This document shows positions 25,606 to 34,846 of a DNA stretch of 64,000 bases, piece after piece (position 1 is the first letter of the stretch; every line of letters starts with the position of its first letter). The notes under the pieces were generated by a model, which was not told the DNA's origin, searched no databases, and saw nothing but the letters and a program-made list of their open reading frames with translations. Source of the DNA: Nocardia sp. XZ_19_385 (lineage in GTDB: Bacteria; Actinomycetota; Actinomycetes; Mycobacteriales; Mycobacteriaceae); assembly GCF_015355755.1 (NCBI RefSeq), contig NZ_JACVEE010000001.1, positions 1,612,001 to 1,676,000 of the forward strand. The letters are read 5' to 3'. Made by a program: the position numbers and the translations under genes.

Positions 25606-26346
25606 CTAGACCTCGGGGTCGGTCCGAACCAATGTGCCGATTTTCTCACCGGCGACCGCACGGGCGATATTGCCCTTAGTCAACAGATTGAACACCAGAA
25701 TGGGCATCTGGTTGTCCATACACAGGCTGAAGGCAGTTGCGTCGGCGACCTTCAGGCCCTGTTCGATCACCTCGCGATGGGTGATCTCGGTGAACATGGT
25801 GGCGTTCTCCACAACCCGCGGATCCGCGTCGAACACCCCGTCCACGGCCTTGGCCATCAGCACCACGTCGGCCTCGATCTCGAGCGCACGCTGGGCGGCG
25901 GTGGTGTCGGTGGAGAAGTAGGGCATGCCCATCCCCGCACCGAAGATGACCACGCGGCCCTTCTCCAGGTGCCGCTTGGCGCGCAGCGGCAGATACGGTT
26001 CGGCGACCTGGCCCATGGTGATGGCGGTCTGCACGCGGGTGTCGATGCCCTGCTTCTGCAGGAAGTCTTGCAGCGCAAGGGAGTTCATTACGGTGCCGAG
26101 CATGCCCATGTAGTCCGAGCGGGCGCGGTCCATGCCGCGCTCCTCCAGCTCGGCGCCGCGGAAGAAGTTCCCGCCGCCGATGACCACGGCCACCTGGATG
26201 CCGTCGGAGACGACCTCGGCGATCTGCTCCGCCACCGTCTGCACCACATCCGGGTCCAGGCCGACTTTGCCGCCGCCGAACATCTCGCCACCCAATTTGA
26301 GAAGCACCCGGCGATATCCTGGGCGGTCGATCCCCGGGTCCGTCAT
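25606..26346 (-). CDS. pyrH: Uridylate kinase
   Basis: PyrH phosphorylates UMP to UDP, supplying pyrimidine nucleotides. The 246-residue protein has [12 protein letters not shown] at the N-terminus, the glycine-rich [26 protein letters not shown] for UMP binding, and [26 protein letters not shown] 26346 has AAGGAG about ten bases upstream. The gene lies between the tsf terminator and frr, and probably starts its own transcript with frr and cdsA, since the terminator at 26480 cuts it off from rpsB-tsf. Confidence 0.97.
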   Translation of the reverse strand: MTDPGIDRPGYRRVLLKLGGEMFGGGKVGLDPDVVQTVAEQIAEVVSDGIQVAVVIGGGNFFRGAELEERGMDRARSDYMGMLGTVMNSLALQDFLQKQGIDTRVQTAITMGQVAEPYLPLRAKRHLEKGRVVIFGAGMGMPYFSTDTTAAQRALEIEADVVLMAKAVDGVFDADPRVVENATMFTEITHREVIEQGLKVADATAFSLCMDNQMPILVFNLLTKGNIARAVAGEKIGTLVRTDPEV

Positions 26347-26479
26347 CGGTGCTCGTCTCCTTCGGCGATTGATCATCAACATGGGCGCGAATGCGCAACA
26401 CAAAGCGTTCTTATCCTGCCCTATCCGCAATACGCCACGGCACAAGCCCCCGTTCAAGGCGCGTCAGGACAGAAAAAGA

Positions 26480-26512
26480 CCCCTCACACATTGAATCACA
26501 ATGTGTGAGGGG
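26480..26512 (-). terminator. Intrinsic terminator of rpsB-tsf
   Basis: CCCCTCACACATTG pairs perfectly with CAATGTGTGAGGGG around AATCA. Read on the minus strand it is followed by CTTTTTCT. It lies 16 bases after the tsf stop. The 14-bp stem plus T-run makes it the clearest terminator in the window. Confidence 0.9.
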
Positions 26513-26528
26513 CCCTTTCACAGGCGTA

Positions 26529-27353
26529 TCAGGCCTGGCCGACCTCGAAGCGCGCGAAGCGGGTCAGGGTGACACCGGCCTCCTCCAGCTGCGCCTTGAC
26601 GGTCTTCTTGGAGTCGGTGACCGAAGCCTGCTCCAGCAGCACGACATCCTTGTAGAAGCCGTTGACGCGGCCTTCGACGATCTTCGGCAGCGCCGCTTCC
26701 GGCTTGCCCTCTTCCTTGGCGGTGGCCTCGGCGATCTCGCGCTCCTTGGCGACGAGATCGGCGGGGACGTCCTCGCGGGTCAGGTACTTGGCCTTGAGCG
26801 CCGCGACCTGCATGCCGGCGGCGCGAGCGGCAGCCTCGGCGCCCTCGCCCTCACCCTTGTACTCGACCAGCACGCCAACGGCGGGCGGCAGGTCGGTGGC
26901 ACGCTTGTGCAGGTAGACGGCGACGGGGCCGTCGAAAGCCGCGACGCGACGCAGCTCGAGCTTCTCACCGATCCGGGCGGCCATTTCCTGCACGGCCTGG
27001 TCGGCGGTCTTGCCACCCAGGTCGACAGCCTTGAGCGCATCCAGGTCGGCCGGGCGAGCCTTGGCGGCCGCCGCGACGATGCTGTTCGCCAGCTCCTGGA
27101 ACTCCGCGTTCTTGGCGACGAAGTCGGTCTCGCAGTTGATCTCGATCAGGACACCGTCCTGAGCGGCGACCAGTCCCTCGGCGGTGGCGCGCTCGGCGCG
27201 CTTGCCGACATCCTTGGCACCCTTGATGCGCAGGAACTCGACAGCCTTGTCGAAGTCGCCGCCGTTCTCCTCGAGCGCCTTCTTGCAGTCCATCATTCCG
27301 GAACCGGTCAGGTCCCGGAGCCGCTTCACATCGGCAGCGGTGTAGTTCGCCAT
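26529..27353 (-). CDS. tsf: Elongation factor Ts
   Basis: EF-Ts exchanges GDP for GTP on EF-Tu. The 274-residue protein starts [19 protein letters not shown], with [10 protein letters not shown] as the conserved UBA-like N-terminal domain and [15 protein letters not shown] as the start of the core. The C-terminal module contains [20 protein letters not shown]. It lies 101 bases downstream of rpsB with a stem-loop between them. It ends just before the strong terminator. Confidence 0.97.
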   Translation of the reverse strand: MANYTAADVKRLRDLTGSGMMDCKKALEENGGDFDKAVEFLRIKGAKDVGKRAERATAEGLVAAQDGVLIEINCETDFVAKNAEFQELANSIVAAAAKARPADLDALKAVDLGGKTADQAVQEMAARIGEKLELRRVAAFDGPVAVYLHKRATDLPPAVGVLVEYKGEGEGAEAAARAAGMQVAALKAKYLTREDVPADLVAKEREIAEATAKEEGKPEAALPKIVEGRVNGFYKDVVLLEQASVTDSKKTVKAQLEEAGVTLTRFARFEVGQA

Positions 27354-27395
27354 CTCGGGCGAGCCTCCTTTTGGAGAAAAGATTCGGATACTGGG

Positions 27396-27435
27396 CAGCG
27401 GTGATCACGCTGACACGTCAACATGATCACCGCTG
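27396..27435 (-). promoter_or_regulatory. Stem-loop in the rpsB-tsf spacer
   Basis: CAGCGGTGATCA (27396-27407) pairs perfectly with TGATCACCGCTG (27424-27435) across 16 bases. On the minus strand no T-run follows. It may be a partial terminator or RNA-processing site that sets a different level of tsf relative to rpsB. Confidence 0.55.
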
Positions 27436-27454
27436 AAACAGAGCGTTAAGAGAC

Positions 27455-28330
27455 TCAGGCCTCGGCCGGGGTCTCGGCCGGGGCAGCCTCAGCAGCGACC
27501 TCGGCGGCCGGAGCTTCAGCAGCGGCCTCGGCGGCCGGGGCCTCGGCGGCGGCCGGGGCAGCCTGCGCCAGCAGCTCCTGCTCCCACTCGGCGAGGGGCT
27601 CGCCCGCGCCGGCTTCCGGCTTGTCGTCCGAGGAGGACTGGCCCGCGCGGGCCTGCACGCCCTCGGCCACCGCGGAGGCGACGACCTTGGTCAGCAGGGC
27701 GGCGGAACGGATCGCGTCGTCGTTACCCGGGATCGGGTAGTCGACCAGGTCGGGATCGCAGTTGGTATCCAGGATCGCGATGACCGGGATGTTCAGCTTG
27801 CGCGCCTCGCCGACGGCGATGTGCTCCTTGTTGGTGTCGACGACCCAGATGGCCGAGGGCACCTTGGCCATGTCGCGGATACCACCGAGGGTGCGCTCGA
27901 GCTTGTTCATCTCACGCGTGAGCATGAGGATTTCCTTCTTGGTGCGACCCTCGAAGCCACCGGTCTGCTCCATGGCCTCGAGCTCCTTGAGGCGCTGCAG
28001 GCGCTTGTGCACGGTGGAGAAGTTGGTGAGCATGCCACCCAGCCAGCGCTGGTTGACATACGGCATACCGACCCGAGTGGCCTCGGCCGCGATCGACTCC
28101 TGGGCCTGCTTCTTGGTACCGACGAAGAGAACGGTGCCACCGTGGGCGACGGTCTCCTTGACGAACTCGTAGGCCTTGTCGATGTAGGTCAGCGTCTGCT
28201 GCAGGTCGATGATGTAGATGCCATTGCGGTCGGTGAAGATGAACCGCTTCATCTTCGGGTTCCACCGACGAGTCTGGTGCCCGAAGTGCGCGCCGCTGTC
28301 AAGCAGCTGCTTCATAGTTACGACAGCCAT
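27455..28330 (-). CDS. rpsB: 30S ribosomal protein S2
   Basis: S2 is a late-assembling 30S protein. The 291-residue sequence has [20 protein letters not shown] at the N-terminus, then [36 protein letters not shown] and the [16 protein letters not shown] segment. The C-terminal ~70 residues form an Ala/Glu/Pro-rich tail with repeated [12 protein letters not shown] units, longer than in E. coli. Such tails are common in actinobacterial S2 and are probably flexible. It is the first gene of the rpsB-tsf unit. Confidence 0.97.
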   Translation of the reverse strand: MAVVTMKQLLDSGAHFGHQTRRWNPKMKRFIFTDRNGIYIIDLQQTLTYIDKAYEFVKETVAHGGTVLFVGTKKQAQESIAAEATRVGMPYVNQRWLGGMLTNFSTVHKRLQRLKELEAMEQTGGFEGRTKKEILMLTREMNKLERTLGGIRDMAKVPSAIWVVDTNKEHIAVGEARKLNIPVIAILDTNCDPDLVDYPIPGNDDAIRSAALLTKVVASAVAEGVQARAGQSSSDDKPEAGAGEPLAEWEQELLAQAAPAAAEAPAAEAAAEAPAAEVAAEAAPAETPAEA

Positions 28331-28725
28331 TGCTCCCGTATCCTTCTTTCTTTGCCGGTTGACGCTACGGATCGGTGATCCGAAGCCCTGGCGCCTCCGA
28401 ACCGTCGGACCCGGGCCGTTGAGCTCGGGACCAGCCGACGATTCCCTGTTTCGCGATTACGCTGCCGCGACCGAACCCACAGAATGAACTGGAGCTCTGA
28501 TTCGAACAGCGCCGTTACGAACAAGCACGGATGGCGCGCGAAGTCGGCCGATGCCAGGCACAGACCGCTTGATCAGTCTACGGCGTGGGTGCCCCGAGCT
28601 CTAAATCGACCCGGTCCCGTTCTCCTGACCAGGTGAAACGCGGGATATCCACAGTGCGGAAAGTTGTCCCCACTCGCCGAAGCGGGGGTTACGACACACC
28701 TGCCGGCGAGACGAATCTCGACGAC
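28331..28725. promoter_or_regulatory. Divergent upstream region of rpsB and the repeat protein
   Basis: No gene is visible in these 395 bases. On the minus strand a weak promoter candidate is TTAGAG (28599-28604) and TAGACT (28575-28580) with 18 bases between, which would give an rpsB leader of about 240 bases. A short dyad, CGGATCGGTGATCCG at 28369-28383, lies near the rpsB start. No recognised ribosomal-leader structure was identified. Confidence 0.35.
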
Positions 28726-29784
28726 ATGAACCGTACCTCGATCACCACGACCATGCTTGTCCCCTTGGCCTTCGCGGCAGCGGTAGTCACCGCCGCACCA
28801 GCGCGGGCGGTGCCCGATGCGCCCGATCCCGTGGCCGGGCAGTGCGCAGGCTCGGTGTGCAGCACGCCACGGCGGATCGACCACTCCCCTTACGTGCCCG
28901 GATTTTCCGCCGCCGAGGTCGAGCGTCTCGTCGCGGAATTCGGGCCGCCCCTGTGGCAACTGGCCCCGCTGACGGCGGAGGCTGTGCCCCGGATCGCGGC
29001 GGCAATCGGTGTTTCCGCGAGCGAGGTGAACCGCTTGATAGCGGAATTCGGCCCGCCCCTGACTGAACTGGCAGCCGAGGTCGTCCCCCGCCTCGCGGCG
29101 GCGCTCGGCATCCCCGCCGGCGAAGTCAGCCGTCTCGTCGCGGAATTCGGGCCGCCGCTGGCCCGACTGGTGCCGCTGACAGCCGAGCTGGTCCCGCGCA
29201 TCGCGGCGGCGCTGGGCGTCCAGGTAGGCGATATCGAGCGCCTCGTCGCGGAGCTCGGCCCGCCGCTCGCGCAGCTGGTGCCGCTGACCGCGGAACTGGT
29301 GAGCAGCTTGATCGGACAGGTCACGCAGCCGCGGCAGGAACAACCACTGCCGACGACGGGGCAGCCGTCCACCGACTCGGAACCGGGCTCCCGCCCAACC
29401 AATACTCGGACGCGCACCCCCAAGCCTCCGGCCCCTCGGTCAAAATCGGGCGAGCCCTCATCACCGGCTCGCCAGTCTCCCCCGCTGGTGCTGCGACTGT
29501 CCGGCTCCGATCCGAATGCGGATCCGGATGCGGGTGCGAACGCGGGTGCGGGTGCGGGTGCGGGCGCGGGCGCGGGCGCGGGTGCGGGCGCGAATGCGGG
29601 TGCAGGCGCGGGCGCGAATGCGGGCGCAGGCGCGGGCGCGAATGCGGGCGCAGGCGCGGGCGCGAATGCGGGTGCAGGCGCGAATGCGGGTGCGGGTGCG
29701 GGTGTCACGGTCTGCCCGCCGAACGAATCGTGTTCGCCGGAGGAGGTCACCGTCCTGATTACGCTGTCGTGGGGATCCCGCTGA
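28726..29784 (+). CDS. Secreted repeat protein with Gly/Ala/Asn low-complexity tract
   Basis: This protein has 352 residues from ATG 28726. A signal peptide is clear (MNRTSITTTMLVPLAFAAAV, cleavage after ARA near residue 28). Residues ~65-200 contain four imperfect repeats of about 35 residues, each with a V-x-RLVAEFGPPL core followed by L-TAE-VPRIAAALGV. A Pro/Ser/Thr-rich linker follows. Residues ~265-325 are almost only Gly and Ala with regular Asn (GAGAGANA units), then a Cys pair in VCPPNESCSPEE. The export signal and low-complexity tract recall PE_PGRS-like and wall-associated proteins, but there is no PE domain. The function is unknown. No good ribosome binding site is seen. Confidence 0.7.
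   Translation: MNRTSITTTMLVPLAFAAAVVTAAPARAVPDAPDPVAGQCAGSVCSTPRRIDHSPYVPGFSAAEVERLVAEFGPPLWQLAPLTAEAVPRIAAAIGVSASEVNRLIAEFGPPLTELAAEVVPRLAAALGIPAGEVSRLVAEFGPPLARLVPLTAELVPRIAAALGVQVGDIERLVAELGPPLAQLVPLTAELVSSLIGQVTQPRQEQPLPTTGQPSTDSEPGSRPTNTRTRTPKPPAPRSKSGEPSSPARQSPPLVLRLSGSDPNADPDAGANAGAGAGAGAGAGAGAGANAGAGAGANAGAGAGANAGAGAGANAGAGANAGAGAGVTVCPPNESCSPEEVTVLITLSWGSR
29521..29710 (+). repeat. GC-rich short tandem repeats encoding the Gly/Ala/Asn tract
   Basis: Units of about 24 bases (GCGGGCGCGAATGCGGGCGCAGGC and variants) repeat at least three times in full, flanked by GCGGGT hexamers. All length steps seen are multiples of six bases, so slippage would keep the frame. The opposite strand is also open, but its Arg/Ala/Thr repeat product is most likely a shadow. 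Confidence 0.8.
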
Positions 29785-29912
29785 AGCGAGGGGTTGCCGA
29801 TCTCTCCTCGATCGCACCGATCGCCCTCGCACTGACCACCCCAATAGCGACGCCGGTGGCTGAACGCACCGGTTCACCGACTGTCAGCCAGGGCCGCCGC
29901 CTGCGTATTCGC

Positions 29913-31301
<1,389 letters not shown>

Positions 31302-31516
31302 CTCCCATGGATTGCGTGACGGATGGGCTCAGTGAAGCGGTGGGGTGGTGGTCACCGTCGGGCGGTGGCGTAGTGGATGTTCCAGCCAGTTGCGGCGTGG
31401 GTTGTCGAGTAGGGCGGCTGCGGGGAGGCCAACTGGGCCCGTGTGGTTTGGGGTGAGGCCGCCGGATGGGCTGGGGCAGGCTTTCTTCTCGCAGAGCGGG
31501 GGGCGATGATCAAGGC

Positions 31517-32029
31517 ATGCAGAACGCAGGTGGTTCATCGCTCACTTATGCCGAGGTCGGCGCTACGCGCGGGGAGATGCCGGAGGGGTATCACCAGTTT
31601 CGGTTGCGGCGGCGGATCGGGCGGGGGCGGGAGTTGTTCGAGCGGGCCGGGGCGGAGATCTTGGCGTATCGGATGCAGAAGGGCACCAGGATCTTTCGGG
31701 AGGCGAGTACGGCTGTGGCGGAGCCGGGGACGGTGTTGACGGTGCGGCTCGGGGTGGGACCGGTGGGGATCATCGCGCCGTGCCAGGTGGTGTATGTGCT
31801 GGATGAGCCGGATCGGCGTGGATTCGCGTACGGAACGTTGCCGGGGCATCCCGAGTCGGGAGAGGAGCTGTTCGCGGTGGAGTACGACTGCGCCGACGAC
31901 AGTGTGTACGGGGTGGTTGTCGCCTTCTCTCGGCCCGGCACCTGGTACACCCGGCTCGGCGGGCCGGTGGTGCGGGTTGTCCAGCGGATCGTCGCCGGTT
32001 GGTATATCGGCACGCTGCCGACCGCCTAG
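31517..32029 (+). CDS. DUF1990-family protein
   Basis: This 170-residue protein, starting MQNAGGSSLTYAEVGATRGE, has the conserved points of DUF1990 (UPF0548): LTYAEVGAT, PEGYHQFRLRRRIGRG, the central VVYVLDEPDRRGFAYGTLPG, HPESGEELFAVEY and FSRPGTWYTRLGGP. The family is found in plants and actinobacteria and has no established function. It is a single gene between the repeat array and a perfect bidirectional terminator. Promoter signals are not obvious. The frame is open upstream to 31466, but conservation starts at LTYAEVG. Confidence 0.85.
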   Translation: MQNAGGSSLTYAEVGATRGEMPEGYHQFRLRRRIGRGRELFERAGAEILAYRMQKGTRIFREASTAVAEPGTVLTVRLGVGPVGIIAPCQVVYVLDEPDRRGFAYGTLPGHPESGEELFAVEYDCADDSVYGVVVAFSRPGTWYTRLGGPVVRVVQRIVAGWYIGTLPTA

Positions 32030-32077
32030 GAGCTCGCACACCCGTCGTGGCAGCGGATAGAACGGGTGTGCGAGCTC
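32030..32077. terminator. Bidirectional terminator between DUF1990 and sigma factor genes
   Basis: GAGCTCGCACACCCGT (32030-32045) pairs perfectly with ACGGGTGTGCGAGCTC (32062-32077) across 16 bases. The left arm starts one base after the DUF1990 stop, and the right arm overlaps the sigma factor stop codon. No T-run is present. Confidence 0.75.
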
Positions 32078-32681
32078 AGGCGGCGCTGGAGAGCGCCGAT
32101 TCCAGTTGAGCCAGGCCGGCTCGGATACGGGATTTGACGGTGGCCAGGCCGATGCCGAGTTCGGCGGCGACCTGGGGATAGCTGAGGCCGTGGTAGTAGG
32201 CGAGGATGACGGATTCGCGCTGCAGCGGGGTCAGCGCGACCAGGCCGCGGCGGACGCTGCGGTATTCGTGGCGGCGCAGGACTTCCTCGGTGACGGTGTC
32301 GACCGGCGGGCCGTAATCGCCCACCGCCCAAGCCAGATTGTGGGCGACGGCGGCGCGTTCGCGGCGAACCCGGTCCACCGCTTGGCGGTGCGCGAGCGTC
32401 CACAGCCAGGTCACCACGGAACCCCGGCGCGCGTCATAGGTTGCCGCGCTGCGCCAAACCTGCAGGTAGACCTCGTGACAGGTTTCCTCCGCGTAGCCGG
32501 GATCGCGCACGATGGCCAGGACCCGGTGGAAGACGAGGTCGCGGGTGCGGTTGTAGAGCTGTGCGTAGGCGTCGCGGTCGCCGGCGCCGGTGCGCTGCAT
32601 CAGCTGGACGAGGTTGTCGGCTTCGCCGCGATGGACAGAACGGTGCCGGTAGCGGCGGGTGGAAGAGACGTGCGAGACCAT
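32076..32681 (-). CDS. ECF sigma factor (SigK/ECF19-like)
   Basis: This sigma-70-family protein of 201 residues starts from ATG 32681. Region 2 is at about residues 28-95 (YAQLYNRTRDLVFHRVL, RDPGYAEETCHEVYLQVWR, WLWTLAHRQAVDRVRRE). Region 4 is at about 140-195 (LTPLQRESVILAYYHGLSYPQVAAELGIGLATVKSRIRAGL). The DPGYAEE-x-x-x-EVYLQVWR core matches mycobacterial SigK, of ECF group 19. Those are normally followed by the RskA anti-sigma gene. Here the next gene in the transcription direction is convergent DUF1990, so no partner is visible. GGGG lies five bases before the start. Confidence 0.85.
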   Translation of the reverse strand: MVSHVSSTRRYRHRSVHRGEADNLVQLMQRTGAGDRDAYAQLYNRTRDLVFHRVLAIVRDPGYAEETCHEVYLQVWRSAATYDARRGSVVTWLWTLAHRQAVDRVRRERAAVAHNLAWAVGDYGPPVDTVTEEVLRRHEYRSVRRGLVALTPLQRESVILAYYHGLSYPQVAAELGIGLATVKSRIRAGLAQLESALSSAA

Positions 32682-32893
32682 GAAGCCCCCATGGCTGCGA
32701 GATCGGCGTGGGAACCGACCATCGGGGGGCAAGGATGCTCAACGTCGGCGTTCGGATTCCGCTCCGGGGACAGGGGTTTCGAAATCCGCCATTCGCCAGA
32801 TTACCGAGCGGTGGACAGCTCTGTTAGTTCATTTGCACGATCTGCTCGGGCACGGAGGACATGCAGCCGGCGGAGTGGGTAAGCCCGGAGCGA

Positions 32894-33610
32894 TCAGATC
32901 CGCAGCCGCAACTCGACGATTCCGGTGGCGACCGCCTGCACGCTGATCCGATTGCGCCGCGCGTGTGCCCGGATCAGTTTGTAGGCGGCGTCGGGAGCGA
33001 TGTTGCGGGCGTTGGCAATTACGCCTTTGGCTTGTTCGATGACGATGCGCGCATCGAGGGCATGCTGCAATTGGTCTGCGAGTTGCTGCTTTTCGCGTAG
33101 TCGGTCCACGGTGACGAGATGACCGGCGATCAGCTGGGCCAGCAATTCGCCCACCGATAGGTCCGGCGCTGCCCAGTCCCGGCGCTCGGCCGAATAGATA
33201 CAGAGCGCGCCGAAGCTGAGGTCACCGTGCCGCAGCGGGGTGCTGGCCACCGAGGAAATGCCGTGCTGCTCGGCAGCACTCGCGTATTCCGGCCAGACGT
33301 CGAGGTATTTGCCGATCTCGGTGACGATGGCGGGTTCGCCGTGGCGCATGGCTTCCAGTGCCGGGCCCCGTGCCGCGTCCAGCTGGCTACGTTCCAGCTC
33401 CGCCAGCGGCGAGGTGGACGCGGTGATCGCTGCCGGTTGGCCCTCCGGTAGCTCCAGCCCGTCCCACACCCGCAGCACGGTAGCGCCGGTCAGGTCCAAA
33501 AGGTCGGTGGCGCTGTCGATCACGTGCTGGAGCACGGCGGCGGTGTCGTCGGCGGCCATCAGACGCGCGAGCTTCGCCAGTGCCGTCACCAGCAGCTCGC
33601 TGTCAGACAT
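32894..33610 (-). CDS. GAF-ANTAR regulator 1
   Basis: This 238-residue protein has an N-terminal GAF domain (about residues 20-165, with TPLRHGDLSFGALCIYSAERRDW near the end) and a C-terminal ANTAR domain (about residues 178-235). The ANTAR part is recognisable by LQHALDARIVIEQAKGVIANARNI followed by DAAYKLIRAHARRNRISVQAVAT. ANTAR proteins bind paired RNA hairpins and prevent transcription termination. The GAF domain probably senses a ligand or redox state. It lies about 110 bases downstream of a second GAF-ANTAR gene on the same strand. Confidence 0.88.
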   Translation of the reverse strand: MSDSELLVTALAKLARLMAADDTAAVLQHVIDSATDLLDLTGATVLRVWDGLELPEGQPAAITASTSPLAELERSQLDAARGPALEAMRHGEPAIVTEIGKYLDVWPEYASAAEQHGISSVASTPLRHGDLSFGALCIYSAERRDWAAPDLSVGELLAQLIAGHLVTVDRLREKQQLADQLQHALDARIVIEQAKGVIANARNIAPDAAYKLIRAHARRNRISVQAVATGIVELRLRI

Positions 33611-33717
33611 CCGAATTACCCCTGTACCGGCGAACCCTTGGTATCCGCCACGGAGATCCTGCGCCGCATCCTGCCCAACTCACCATGGTATGGACCAATG
33701 GGCCTCCTGCGAAACCT

Positions 33718-34434
33718 TCAGTTGCCGTGGGTATTCGGCGAATGTGCGTCGAGTGCGGCGGCGATCGGTAGCCGGCGCTCGATGATGCGCTCAGCAACCT
33801 CGGACAGTGAAAGGCCTTGGCGGGCAGCCAGAGACCGCAACCGCGCATAAGCCTCCGGTGCGCCGACGTGCAGGTGAGCAATCACCATACCCGCCGCCTG
33901 GTGGATCAGGACGCTGCCGCGCGGCGGTGTCAGCCAGCCCTTCGCCCGCGTGGACTGCGCCGAAACCAGCTGCGCGGTGAGCAGTTCCGCGAGTCGGCGG
34001 GCCGCCGAAATGGTCGGGGGCGCCGCCATTTCGGGATCCGGGTCGAACAGGTCGAGGGTGCCCAGCCGGGCCATGCCCAGCCGCAGCGGCACCGACACCA
34101 TCGCACCGGTGATCGATTCCCGGGTCATGGCGGCGGCGAATTCCGGCCACCGCGGGCAGGGGGTGGTGAGATCGGGCAGCGGCACCGGCACTCCGGTGGC
34201 AAACGCGTAGACCGCGGGACCTGCGGCGGCCACCGCCTGTAAGCCCTCGATCCGCGCGGCGTCCGCGCCGGTGACCGACCACGGCCATAGGCCGAGATGT
34301 CGTTCGCCGATGAGGATCGCGGCGCCGCGCACGGGCAGGACTTGCACACACGCCTGGCACGCGGCGGAGATATCGCCCCCACCGAGTCGCAGTGCCGAGC
34401 TGAACCGCTCGGTCAATTGATCGCTCTGTGCCAC
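33718..34434 (-). CDS. GAF-ANTAR regulator 2
   Basis: This protein is also 238 residues, with a GAF-like domain (about 10-165; VSVPLRLGMARLGTLDLFD near the end) and an ANTAR domain (about 172-225; IHQAAGMVIAHLHVGAPEAYARLRSLAARQG, then LSEVAERIIERR). The conserved Ala of the ANTAR core is present. The GAF half is shorter in its ligand loop than in regulator 1, and the two are not close copies. A pair of adjacent ANTAR antiterminators suggests joint control of a dual-hairpin RNA elsewhere. No such RNA pair was recognised in this window. Confidence 0.85.
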   Translation of the reverse strand: MAQSDQLTERFSSALRLGGGDISAACQACVQVLPVRGAAILIGERHLGLWPWSVTGADAARIEGLQAVAAAGPAVYAFATGVPVPLPDLTTPCPRWPEFAAAMTRESITGAMVSVPLRLGMARLGTLDLFDPDPEMAAPPTISAARRLAELLTAQLVSAQSTRAKGWLTPPRGSVLIHQAAGMVIAHLHVGAPEAYARLRSLAARQGLSLSEVAERIIERRLPIAAALDAHSPNTHGN

Positions 34435-34501
34435 GCCATCCTACGAACCGCTTGCGCTTGACCGGCAGCGTCAGGATAGCCGAAATTACCCGACTCTTGT
34501 C

Positions 34502-34846
34502 CTACAAAAGCGCTGCCAGCGCGTCGGCCTCGGCCCGCAACCTTCCGGCGTGCTCGGAGCGACCCCGGCTGTCGTATTCCGCTGCGGCGCTGCGGCGCTC
34601 GTCGATCTCCGCGCGGACGATCGCGGCGATGCCGGATTCGGTGAGATCGCGACGCGCCACCTCAGCGGCGCCGAGCCCGACCGGCGACCCTTCGATTGCG
34701 CCCGCACGCGCCTCTGAAATGTCGACCGCCTCGGCGTTGTCGATAGCGCCGAGCGCGGACCGCAGCGCGGCGACGGACGTACGGTCGCGAGCCTTTATCG
34801 CCACGGTCAGCGCGCTACGCAGCCGGTCTCGCAGGCCGCCGGTCAC
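34502..34846 (-). CDS. GatB/YqeY-like protein
   Basis: This 114-residue helical protein begins at GTG 34846, overlapping the sulfatase stop by four bases (GTGA). LRSALTVAIKARDRTSVAALRSAL and the C-terminal IVRAEIDERRSAAAEYDSRGR followed by AERLRAEADAL-like helices resemble YqeY, a free-standing version of the GatB tRNA-binding tail domain. The molecular role is unclear; other members are linked to amidotransferase or RNA-related functions. Coupling to an alkyl sulfatase is unusual and may only reflect co-expression. Confidence 0.7.
   Translation of the reverse strand: MTGGLRDRLRSALTVAIKARDRTSVAALRSALGAIDNAEAVDISEARAGAIEGSPVGLGAAEVARRDLTESGIAAIVRAEIDERRSAAAEYDSRGRSEHAGRLRAEADALAALL

Noticed and set aside
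28890..29750. Open frame on the minus strand opposite the secreted repeat protein, with an Ala/Pro repeat
   Set aside because: It mirrors the tandem repeats of the plus-strand gene. The plus-strand protein has a signal peptide and meaningful repeats, while this one has no start signals.
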